From NCBI RefSeq assembly GCF_007954425.1, contig NZ_CP042345.1, positions 1 to 64,000 of the forward strand: a stretch of DNA of 64,000 nucleotides. The letters run 5' to 3'. Source of the stretch: Novosphingobium ginsenosidimutans (GTDB taxonomy: Bacteria > Pseudomonadota > Alphaproteobacteria > Sphingomonadales > Sphingomonadaceae). Shown here one piece after another: positions 57,338 through 64,000 of the stretch. A program made the translations under genes and the position numbers. A model generated the notes under the pieces. It searched no databases and was not told the DNA's origin. It worked only from the letters and a program-made list of their open reading frames with translations. The stretch's first letter is position 1; each line of letters begins with the position of its first letter.

Positions 57338-58248
57338 AGCAATGGGTGCTCCCTGGCGTATTGATCCTTCAGCGCGGCATAGGCAGCCTGGAGTGCTTGC
57401 GTGACCGGACCGGCCCCGGGCGGAAAGGATGTGCCGTCAACCCGCGCCACGGGCGTGATCCCGCCCATCGTGCCGGTGACGAAAGCCTCATCGGCACCCA
57501 GCAGATCCTGCGGCGGAAAATCGCCAACCCGGATCGGCGCGGCACCACCCTGGCACAGCGCGATCACATTGCCGCGGGTGATGCCGGGGAAGCAGAACCG
57601 GTCGGTGGCGCAGCGCACCGCCCCGTCCTTCACCCAGAACAGGTTGGTCGCGTTGCACGAGGCGATCATGCCATTGGGATCGAGCATCACCGCCTCATCC
57701 GCTCCCCGATCGATCGCTTCGAGCAGGGCACGGATATAGTTCAGCCGGCTGTGCGAATTCAGATGCATGTCAAAGGTTTCGGCGCCGCTGGTGCGGATCG
57801 AGCCGATGTGCAGGTTCAGGCCGGTCGCGGCCACGCTTGGCACCTTGAATTCGGCGGTGCAGACCACTGTCGCCTTGCCCAGCGCGTGACGCGGGTCCTG
57901 GTTGATCGAGCGCTTGCGCCCGCGCGTGACCATCAGCCGCAGGTGCGCGCCGTCTTCCATCCGGTTGGCCAGCAGCAGGCGCTTGAGTTCGCCGCGCATC
58001 TCATCCGGCGTCAGGCCCACATCAATCGCGATCGCCTTGGCCCCGGCATAGAGCCGCTCGAGATGGGCATCGAGGAACAGCAATGCACCGCGGTGCAGCC
58101 GCAGCCCTTCCCACACTCCGTCGCCCAGCCCGAAACCGGCATCGAAGATCGAGACTGTAGCTTCCTGCAGCGGGACCAATTCCCCATCGACCAGCGCCAA
58201 CACCCCGGCATTGCGCGGGTCTTCGGCAAAGTCCTGGCTTCCGGCCAT
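57334..58248 (-). CDS. Class IV aminotransferase homologue lacking the expected lysine
   Basis: 304 residues of the fold-IV PLP family (branched-chain / D-alanine aminotransferase, aminodeoxychorismate lyase). The fold is clear: FDAGFGLGDGVWEGLRLH, GADEAVMLDPNG, SCNATNLFWVKDG, RFCFPGITRG. However, the segment that normally holds the Schiff-base Lys reads NSHSRLNYIRALL and no Lys occurs in the surrounding 30 residues. Normal transaminase chemistry is thus doubtful. It follows cckA by 19 bases and overlaps the sulfotransferase-like gene, so all may be in one operon. Confidence 0.8.
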   Translation of the reverse strand: MAGSQDFAEDPRNAGVLALVDGELVPLQEATVSIFDAGFGLGDGVWEGLRLHRGALLFLDAHLERLYAGAKAIAIDVGLTPDEMRGELKRLLLANRMEDGAHLRLMVTRGRKRSINQDPRHALGKATVVCTAEFKVPSVAATGLNLHIGSIRTSGAETFDMHLNSHSRLNYIRALLEAIDRGADEAVMLDPNGMIASCNATNLFWVKDGAVRCATDRFCFPGITRGNVIALCQGGAAPIRVGDFPPQDLLGADEAFVTGTMGGITPVARVDGTSFPPGAGPVTQALQAAYAALKDQYAREHPLL

Positions 58249-58267
58249 TTGCCCCCGCCCGCCCTGC

Positions 58268-60688
58268 TCAGATCCTGGCCGCGGCCAGTACGCCGCCGAC
58301 CTTGTCGGTCACCTGCTGCACGGTGAAAGGCTTGGGCAGGAAGTGGACGTCAGCAATGTCGATCTCCTTGCGGAGCTGTTCCTCGGCATAGCCCGACATG
58401 AACAGCACCGGCAGCGAGGGGTGGCGGGCACGGATTTCGCGGACCATGGCGGGGCCGTCCATGCCCGGCATGACGACGTCGGACAGGACCAGGTCAAACT
58501 CGGCGCCCTGCTCGACATAGGCCAGGCCCTCGTCACCATCGGCAGCAGCGGTCACGGTATAGCCAGCCCGGGTCAGCGCGCGTTCGGCGACGGCGCGGAC
58601 CATGTCCTCGTCCTCGACCAGCAGCACCCGCCCGCCCCCGGCCCACTGCGCGGCAGGTTCCGCGCGCACGGTCTTGGCAGCGAGTTCCTCCGGGCTGGCA
58701 TGGTGGACCGGCAGGTAGACGGTGAACTTGGTGCCCTTGCCCACTTCGCTGTCAGCAAAGATGAAGCCGCCCGATTGCTTGACGATGCCGTAAACGGTCG
58801 AGAGGCCCAGGCCCGTGCCCTTGCCCTGTTCCTTGGTGGTGAAGAACGGTTCGAAGATCTTGCCGAGGTAATCGGGGGCAATCCCCGTGCCGGTATCTTC
58901 CACCACAAGCGCGGTGTAATCGACCTGCGGCATGATCGCACTGCGCATTGCGCGCACGTCGGCAGCGGTCACCCGGCGGGTGGCAAGCGTGATCTTCCCC
59001 CCGCCGATCTCACCCTTGGCCAGCACCGCGTCGCGGGCATTGACCACCAGGTTGACGATCACTTGCTCCAGCTGGCTGGGATCGGCGCGTACGGCGCCCA
59101 GATCGCGGTCATGCGCGACGGAGAGCTTCACTTTTTCCCCGATAAGCCGCTTGAGCAAGGTCGAGACATCCTGGACCACATCCGGCAATTGCAGCACTTC
59201 CGGGCGCAGCGTCTGCTGGCGGCTGAAGGCCAGCAGCTGACGGGTCAGGCTGGCCGCGCGGTTGGAATTGGCGCGGATCTGCTGGATGTCGTCATAGTCG
59301 CTGTCACCTGGCGTATGGCGCAGCAGCATAAGGTCACAGGTGCCAAGGATCGCGGTCAGCACATTGTTGAAATCGTGCGCGACGCCTCCGGCCAGCTGGC
59401 CCACGGCCTGCATCTTGGTGGCCTGGGCCACCTGGCGCTTGAGCCGGGTTTCCTCGCTGGAATCGGTCAGGCTGAGCAGCACTGCCGCCTCGCCCAGACC
59501 GCGCACGCCCGCAAGGCTGAGCGTTACCGGATCTTCCGGCTGGGTGCGCAGCCGCACGGCCAGGTCACCCGCAGCAGCAGGCCCTTGCGCAAAGCGGCGG
59601 ATCGCATCTGAGATCGCGCCTTTGTCTTCCTGCACCACCAGGTCGGTCGGATAGACCGGCGGGGCCTCGCCCTCGCGGCCGGCGGCACGCATGAAAGCGG
59701 GGTTGGCAAAGAGCAGCCGCCCATCGCGATCGGCCATGGCCAGGCCCAGCGGCAAGTTGCCGAGCAAGGCCTCGAGGTGCGGGACCGCGGCCGTCCCTTC
59801 CACCGCGCCGCCGCCCAGGCCAACCCCGGCCTCGACCAGCAGCATCAGCGAAGGCGTGGTGCCATAATCGACCGCACCCGGCGCATCGGGATCACGCACC
59901 GGCAGATAATACATGGTCAGCGGGTTGCCGCGCCGGCCTTCGCGGGCCCAACTCACCTGATCGCGCTCATCTTGACGCAGGAAGGCGGTGAACTCCTGGC
60001 CCGTCAGCAGGGCTGCCGGATCACCGGTGGCGCGGGCGGCAAAGCCGGAACTGGCGGCGCGGATCTTGCCATCAGGATCGACAATCGCCGCCGCCATCCC
60101 GGCCGCGGCGAGCGCGCGGCCGAGCTTGCCATCAAGGTGCGGAACCAATTCGGCCACCGGATCTGGGTTGGACAGCGGACTGATCGTCCAGACCAGGTAA
60201 TCGTCGCCGCGACCAGCCCGCTGCGCCTCGGCGCTCCAGCGGCCGCTTTCGTTTTCGATGATGTCAGCCTTGCCCTGCCCGTCGCGCCAGCCCGAGCGGC
60301 CCGCCTTGGCCAGCCGTTCGAGCGAGGCGTTGTCGACCGGCAAGCGCGGCGGGGCGTGGGCCGTGGTGAACCATACCTCGAAAGCGCGGTTGGCGCAGAC
60401 CAGTCGGCCGGCCCGGTCAGTGATTGCGACCGCGCAATCCGGCCGGTCGATCGCCGCAACGGTCACGGACCAGTCTGGCAGCGCATATTCCACCTGCTGC
60501 TGCACTGGCTTTGGCCTGGCCAGCACCCAGGTCAGCCCACCCAAAGCGACCAGGCCGGCCGCAAAGGCGGCCACTGCGGGCGCGCTGTTAGTAGCGAGCC
60601 ACACGATGCCAAGGCTGACGGCCAGCGCCGCGCCCACTAGCAGCCGCTCGCTCCCGCTGACGGCCAGCCGAGAGCCGGGCGCGCTCAC
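58268..60688 (-). CDS. cckA: Cell-cycle hybrid histidine kinase CckA
   Basis: 806 residues from GTG 60688, overlapping the DUF2062 stop (GTGA). Two membrane helices (about 15-60), PAS-like domains (about 70-410), HisKA with His438 in GGVAHDFNNVLTAILG, HATPase_c (NLVVNARDAV; VEDTGTGIAP; GKGTGLGLSTVYG), and a receiver with Asp737 in LVLSDVVMPGMDG, ending FLPKPFTVQQVTDKVGG. CckA autophosphorylates and passes phosphate via ChpT to CtrA and CpdR. cpdR is at 44701 in this window. Domain order and tail match CckA rather than generic hybrid kinases. Confidence 0.93.
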   Translation of the reverse strand: MSAPGSRLAVSGSERLLVGAALAVSLGIVWLATNSAPAVAAFAAGLVALGGLTWVLARPKPVQQQVEYALPDWSVTVAAIDRPDCAVAITDRAGRLVCANRAFEVWFTTAHAPPRLPVDNASLERLAKAGRSGWRDGQGKADIIENESGRWSAEAQRAGRGDDYLVWTISPLSNPDPVAELVPHLDGKLGRALAAAGMAAAIVDPDGKIRAASSGFAARATGDPAALLTGQEFTAFLRQDERDQVSWAREGRRGNPLTMYYLPVRDPDAPGAVDYGTTPSLMLLVEAGVGLGGGAVEGTAAVPHLEALLGNLPLGLAMADRDGRLLFANPAFMRAAGREGEAPPVYPTDLVVQEDKGAISDAIRRFAQGPAAAGDLAVRLRTQPEDPVTLSLAGVRGLGEAAVLLSLTDSSEETRLKRQVAQATKMQAVGQLAGGVAHDFNNVLTAILGTCDLMLLRHTPGDSDYDDIQQIRANSNRAASLTRQLLAFSRQQTLRPEVLQLPDVVQDVSTLLKRLIGEKVKLSVAHDRDLGAVRADPSQLEQVIVNLVVNARDAVLAKGEIGGGKITLATRRVTAADVRAMRSAIMPQVDYTALVVEDTGTGIAPDYLGKIFEPFFTTKEQGKGTGLGLSTVYGIVKQSGGFIFADSEVGKGTKFTVYLPVHHASPEELAAKTVRAEPAAQWAGGGRVLLVEDEDMVRAVAERALTRAGYTVTAAADGDEGLAYVEQGAEFDLVLSDVVMPGMDGPAMVREIRARHPSLPVLFMSGYAEEQLRKEIDIADVHFLPKPFTVQQVTDKVGGVLAAARI

Positions 60689-61266
60689 GGCTGGATCGGT
60701 TCCTGCTGCCGCCTCTGCGCGACAATCCGTTCCTGGGCCGCGCGGCGCTTGCGGCGGACCCAGCTGGTCCAGGTGAAGGAGGAAACAAGGTAGCCAACTG
60801 CCGCGCTGATCGTCGAGACGATGAACAGGCCCAGCAGCATGGCTGGGGCCGCATCGGATAGCAGCCAGCTGGCCCACTCATTGATCCCCGCCCCACGCTC
60901 ATAGAGCCCGTAGAACGTTTCCACGTCCGCATGGAAGCCCAGCTTGTTGCCCAGCCAGATCGAGCCCGCAATGATGAACGGCGTGGTCGCCGGGTTGGAC
61001 AGAAAGGTCATCAGCGCGGCCAGCGGAATATTGCCGCGGCACGGCACGCACATCAGCGCGGCACCGATGATCTGGATCCCCGGGATCAGCGCGAAGATGC
61101 CGACCAGTAGGCCAACCGCCACCCCGCGCGGGACCGAGCGGCGGGTAAAGCGCCACAGCTCCGGCCGGCGAGCGAACGGCCCGACCCAGCGGTTGTGCTC
61201 CAGTTCCTCGCGCCGGGGCATGTTGGCCCGGGCCCAGCGGAGTATGCGGGAAGAAAAGGTGGTCAT
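60685..61266 (-). CDS. DUF2062 membrane protein
   Basis: 193 residues with about three to four membrane segments. The DUF2062 core is [40 protein letters not shown] and NPATTPFII. Function unknown; it is a standard neighbour of smpB and cckA in sphingomonads. It overlaps smpB (ATGA) upstream and cckA (GTGA) downstream, so the three are tightly coupled. Confidence 0.88.
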   Translation of the reverse strand: MTTFSSRILRWARANMPRREELEHNRWVGPFARRPELWRFTRRSVPRGVAVGLLVGIFALIPGIQIIGAALMCVPCRGNIPLAALMTFLSNPATTPFIIAGSIWLGNKLGFHADVETFYGLYERGAGINEWASWLLSDAAPAMLLGLFIVSTISAAVGYLVSSFTWTSWVRRKRRAAQERIVAQRRQQEPIQP

Positions 61267-61745
61267 TTGTTTTCCCGCATAATCCGCGCCTGGTCACGCT
61301 TCCAGTCGCGTTCCTTGATGGTGGCGCGCTTGTCCGCCACGTTCTTGCCCTTGGCCAGTGCCAGCTCGACCTTGGCGCGGCCGCGGCCGTTGAAATAGAT
61401 CGACAGCGGCACCAGCGTCATGCCCTTGCGTTCAACCGCCCCGGTAAAACGGGCAATCTCGCGCTCATGCAGCAACAGCTTGCGCGGGCGCTTGGGCACG
61501 TGGTTGAAGCGGTTGCCGTGGCTGAACTCCGGCACGTTGGAATTGATCAGCCAGACCTCGCCGTTCTTGACCTCGGCATAGGCCTCGGCGATCGAGCCTT
61601 CGCCGAACCGCAGGCTCTTCACCTCGGTTCCGGTGAGGGCGATCCCGGCCTCGGTCGTATCCTCGATGTAATAATCGAACCGCGCCCGCCGGTTCTCGGC
61701 GACCACCTTCTTCTTGTCGAACGCTGCGTGGGTCGGACGGGCCAT
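61263..61745 (-). CDS. smpB: SsrA-binding protein
   Basis: 160-residue tmRNA-binding protein needed for ribosome rescue by trans-translation. [37 protein letters not shown] and [18 protein letters not shown] are characteristic, and the basic tail [13 protein letters not shown] enters the decoding centre. Start at 61745 ([13 protein letters not shown]) is chosen over the longer frame. First gene of the probable smpB-DUF2062-cckA unit. The ssrA gene itself is not in the window. Confidence 0.96.
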   Translation of the reverse strand: MARPTHAAFDKKKVVAENRRARFDYYIEDTTEAGIALTGTEVKSLRFGEGSIAEAYAEVKNGEVWLINSNVPEFSHGNRFNHVPKRPRKLLLHEREIARFTGAVERKGMTLVPLSIYFNGRGRAKVELALAKGKNVADKRATIKERDWKRDQARIMRENK

Positions 61746-61826
61746 TATGCGGGCCATGTAGGACTGAAGCGGCAAAAAAGAAACTGCCAGTCCCACTTAA
61801 ATGAAGTGGAAACAGGCTGGCCTGAT

Positions 61827-62708
61827 TCAAACGAGTCCGGCGTGCTCCAGCGCAGCGTCAACCGCGCGGCGACTTTCGGCGCTGCAAGCGACCAGCGGCA
61901 GGCGGACTTCCTCGTTCAGCCAGTCACAGACGCGGCTCAACGCGTACTTGACCGGACCCGGCGAGGCATCGGTGAAAAGTGCCTGGTGGAGCGGAAACAG
62001 CCGTTCGTTGAGTTCGTGCGCCCTGGCCCTGTCTCCGGCCAGGCTTGCCGCCTGGAACTCGGCGCAGAGCCGCGGCGCCACGTTGGCGGTTACCGAGATA
62101 CAGCCCACCCCGCCCCCGGCGTTATAGTGCAGCGCCATGTCATCATTGCCGCAAAGCTGGATGAAGTCCGTGCCAAGCGCCAGACGGTGCGCGGTCAGCC
62201 GGGTCATGTCGCCGCTAGCGTCCTTGATGCCAACGATCCGCTCCGGAAAACGGCGGGCCAATTCGATCACCGTTTCAGGCTTGATATCGGTCACTGTCCG
62301 CCCCGGCACGTTGTAGAGCACGATCGGCAGATCGACCTTTTCGGCCAGATAGCTGAAATGCGCCAACAGCCCGGCCTGGCTGGGGCGATTGTAATAGGGC
62401 GCCACCATCAAGGCGGCATCGGCGCCCAGCGCCTTGGCTTCCTGCATGTGCCACAGCGCAGTTTGCGTATCGTTGCTGCCGCAGCCGGCAATCACCGGCA
62501 CGCGGCCGGCTGCCGCCTCTACCGTCACGGCGAACAGGCGGTGCTGCTCATCGTTGCTGAGCGTCGGTGCTTCACCGGTCGTGCCGCAGGGCACAAGCGC
62601 GGCGGAACCTTCGACAATCTGCCAGTCAACCAGGCGCCGAAAGGCCGCTTCATCCACTGAACCTGCGGCGAATGGGGTGATCAGCGCCGGAATCGAGCCG
62701 GAGAACAT
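61827..62708 (-). CDS. dapA: 4-hydroxy-tetrahydrodipicolinate synthase
   Basis: 293-residue TIM barrel that condenses pyruvate with aspartate semialdehyde, the entry step of lysine and diaminopimelate synthesis. ALVPCGTTGEAPTLS carries the Thr pair of the proton relay, YNVPGRT the Tyr, and GIKDASGD the Schiff-base Lys. Start at 62708 has GAAGGGAAAA upstream. Divergent from the lytic transglycosylase gene, 90 bases apart; both feed cell wall metabolism. Confidence 0.94.
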   Translation of the reverse strand: MFSGSIPALITPFAAGSVDEAAFRRLVDWQIVEGSAALVPCGTTGEAPTLSNDEQHRLFAVTVEAAAGRVPVIAGCGSNDTQTALWHMQEAKALGADAALMVAPYYNRPSQAGLLAHFSYLAEKVDLPIVLYNVPGRTVTDIKPETVIELARRFPERIVGIKDASGDMTRLTAHRLALGTDFIQLCGNDDMALHYNAGGGVGCISVTANVAPRLCAEFQAASLAGDRARAHELNERLFPLHQALFTDASPGPVKYALSRVCDWLNEEVRLPLVACSAESRRAVDAALEHAGLV

Positions 62709-62798
62709 GGACTTTTCCCTTCTGCTTGGCCCATAGGAAGCCGTGGCCGCCATCCCGCAGCCGCCTGTTCAGCGCCTGATAAGGAGCCTTTGCCAAGA

Positions 62799-64000
62799 AT
62801 GTCCAGCATGGTCCGCACGACATTTGCTTTGCTGCTGGCAAGCCTGGCGATAACCCCTTCGATTGCTTCGGCGCAGGATGGTGCCGATTGGGATCGCGCA
62901 CGCGCCGCGCAGGCTGCCGCCCCGGCCACGCCAATGGCCCTGGCCGTCGCGCGGTGGAAGCTGCTGACCAGTTCCGATCGCTTCCTGTTCGACGATTACG
63001 CCAGCTTCCTGCTAAGCTATCCAGGCTTCCCCGAAGAGGCCAAACTGCGCGGCTATGCCGAACGCGCGCTGGAGCGGGAAAGCCTGCCGGCCGATCGGAT
63101 CGCGGCCTTCTTCGATCGCTATCCCGCGCTGGGCAATGCCGCCCGCGCCCGCCACGCCCTCGCCCTGTTCGAACTCGGCCGGCCTGAAGCCGTCGAACTT
63201 GGCCGCGCAGTGTGGCGCGGCGGGCCGATGAGCGATCTCAGCGAAGCGGCACTATCGGCGCGCCTCGCCAATGTCCTGACCCCGGCGGACCATGACGCGC
63301 GGATGGATGCGCTGCTGTGGAACAGCAATTCGGCCCAGGCGACCCGCCAGTTGCTCTACGTCTCGCCCGCTGCTCGGCTGGTGTTCCTGGCGCGGTTGGG
63401 GCTGGTCAATGGCCAGGATCCGGCAGCGCAGGGACTGGATCCCGGCCCGGGCGTGCTCCGCGATGCCGGCTATGTCTACAACCGCGTGCGAATGCTGCGG
63501 ACCACCGGGCAGGCTGCCCTCGCCTCGTCAGTCATGGCGACGCGACCGCCGCTGGCTGCTCCGCCGCGCGATGCCCGGCGCTGGATTGGCGAGCTGCTGG
63601 CAACCGCGCGCCGCAGCGAAGCGGCCAATGCGGTGCGGATCGCCGCGGCGATTGATGAAACCTTTGCACCGGGCACTGATGTCAGCGCGCAGTCCTTCGC
63701 GATCCGTGACGACTACACTTCGCTGATGTGGCTGGGCGGGACCAAGGCGCTGTATGAGCTGGGCGATGCCAGCCGCGCTGCGCCCCTGTTCTATCGCTAT
63801 GGCGCCGCCGCGCGCAGCCCGCAGACCCGTTCGAAGGGTTATTACTGGGCCGGTCGCGCCATGGCCCAGGCGGGCAACCTGGCCGAAGCCAACCGCTACT
63901 TCGAAATGGCGGCGATCTATCCCGAGCAGTTCTATGGCCAGCTCTCGCTGGAGCGGTTGGGACGTCCGCTACCGGCCTTCAACCAGGTGCCCCGCGCGGT
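62799..64000 (+). CDS. Lytic transglycosylase, N-terminal part (runs off the window)
   Basis: At least 400 residues, open to the end of the window. A signal peptide (about 1-26, SLAITPSIASAQ) precedes a helical-repeat region of the Slt70 U-domain type, with repeated tetratricopeptide-like pairs such as YYWAGRAMAQAGNLAEANRYF and EQFYGQLSLERLG. The catalytic SLT domain would lie beyond position 64000. It cleaves peptidoglycan glycan strands in the periplasm. The ATG at 62799 has AAGGAG 13 bases upstream; ATG 62808 is an alternative. Confidence 0.85.
   Translation, partial: MSSMVRTTFALLLASLAITPSIASAQDGADWDRARAAQAAAPATPMALAVARWKLLTSSDRFLFDDYASFLLSYPGFPEEAKLRGYAERALERESLPADRIAAFFDRYPALGNAARARHALALFELGRPEAVELGRAVWRGGPMSDLSEAALSARLANVLTPADHDARMDALLWNSNSAQATRQLLYVSPAARLVFLARLGLVNGQDPAAQGLDPGPGVLRDAGYVYNRVRMLRTTGQAALASSVMATRPPLAAPPRDARRWIGELLATARRSEAANAVRIAAAIDETFAPGTDVSAQSFAIRDDYTSLMWLGGTKALYELGDASRAAPLFYRYGAAARSPQTRSKGYYWAGRAMAQAGNLAEANRYFEMAAIYPEQFYGQLSLERLGRPLPAFNQVPRA

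Noticed and set aside
58211..59611. 466-codon plus-strand frame over cckA
   Set aside because: Antisense of a well-supported kinase; composition typical of a shadow frame.

Overview
The window is a chromosomal segment of high G+C content that I place in the Alphaproteobacteria, most likely order Sphingomonadales (Novosphingobium / Sphingopyxis / Erythrobacter-like). The evidence is the alphaproteobacterial cell-cycle regulators CckA and CpdR, the gene order trpF / trpB-trpA-accD-folC, the block slt / dapA / smpB-DUF2062-cckA, a SapC-family surface protein, and LexA boxes of the alphaproteobacterial type (GTTC-N7-GTTC) at recA and uvrD. I see no integrase, transposase, CRISPR array, phage or plasmid function. 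Genus and species cannot be given from the sequence alone.

Layout. 1-3857: a dabB-dabA pair (energy-coupled inorganic carbon uptake); its first 1.9 kb carries about eight indels that look like sequence errors at a poorly covered edge. 3945-5777: a PilZ-HTH fusion followed by a PAS-GGDEF protein with a degenerate signature. 5774-9567: beta-CASP metallo-hydrolase, glutathione S-transferase, TonB-like protein, methyltransferase. 9554-18699: an acyl-CoA catabolism island with a crotonase, a thiolase, a thiolase-like protein, an NMO-family flavoprotein, three acyl-CoA dehydrogenases and a VOC protein. 18819-28707: OmpA-family protein and housekeeping genes purB, lapA-like, pyrF, SIMPL, trpF, an opposing outer-membrane protein, trpB, a small membrane ORF, trpA, accD, folC. 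28704-44581: transporters, Rieske oxygenase, pseudouridine synthase, rsmD, uvrD, M20-like protein, DEAD helicase, FAD oxidase, SapC, a candidate small RNA and N-formylglutamate amidohydrolase. 44701-49947: cpdR, a secreted protein, tRNA-Val, a second crotonase, icd and a CPA2 antiporter. 49944-56456: alaS, methyltransferase, ureohydrolase, lipoprotein, recA. 56612-64000: a probable operon smpB-DUF2062-cckA-class IV aminotransferase-sulfotransferase-like, then dapA and the start of a lytic transglycosylase.

How the parts work together. CckA and CpdR belong to the same phosphorelay that controls CtrA activity and proteolysis. Three copies of an 18-bp palindrome (TTTAAYCG-NN-YRATTAAA) sit in front of acyl-CoA genes at 11.6, 17.9 and 46.7 kb and probably mark a fatty-acid or acyl-CoA regulon whose repressor is encoded elsewhere. 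LexA boxes tie recA and uvrD to the SOS response.

The least ordinary items are: the class IV aminotransferase homologue with no lysine in the Schiff-base segment, paired with a sulfotransferase-like gene; the M20-like protein with two altered metal ligands; the thiolase-like protein with no nucleophilic cysteine at the expected place; the candidate CCUCCUCCC small RNA after the SapC gene; the overlapping small membrane ORF between trpB and trpA; and a hairpin that touches the purB ribosome binding site.
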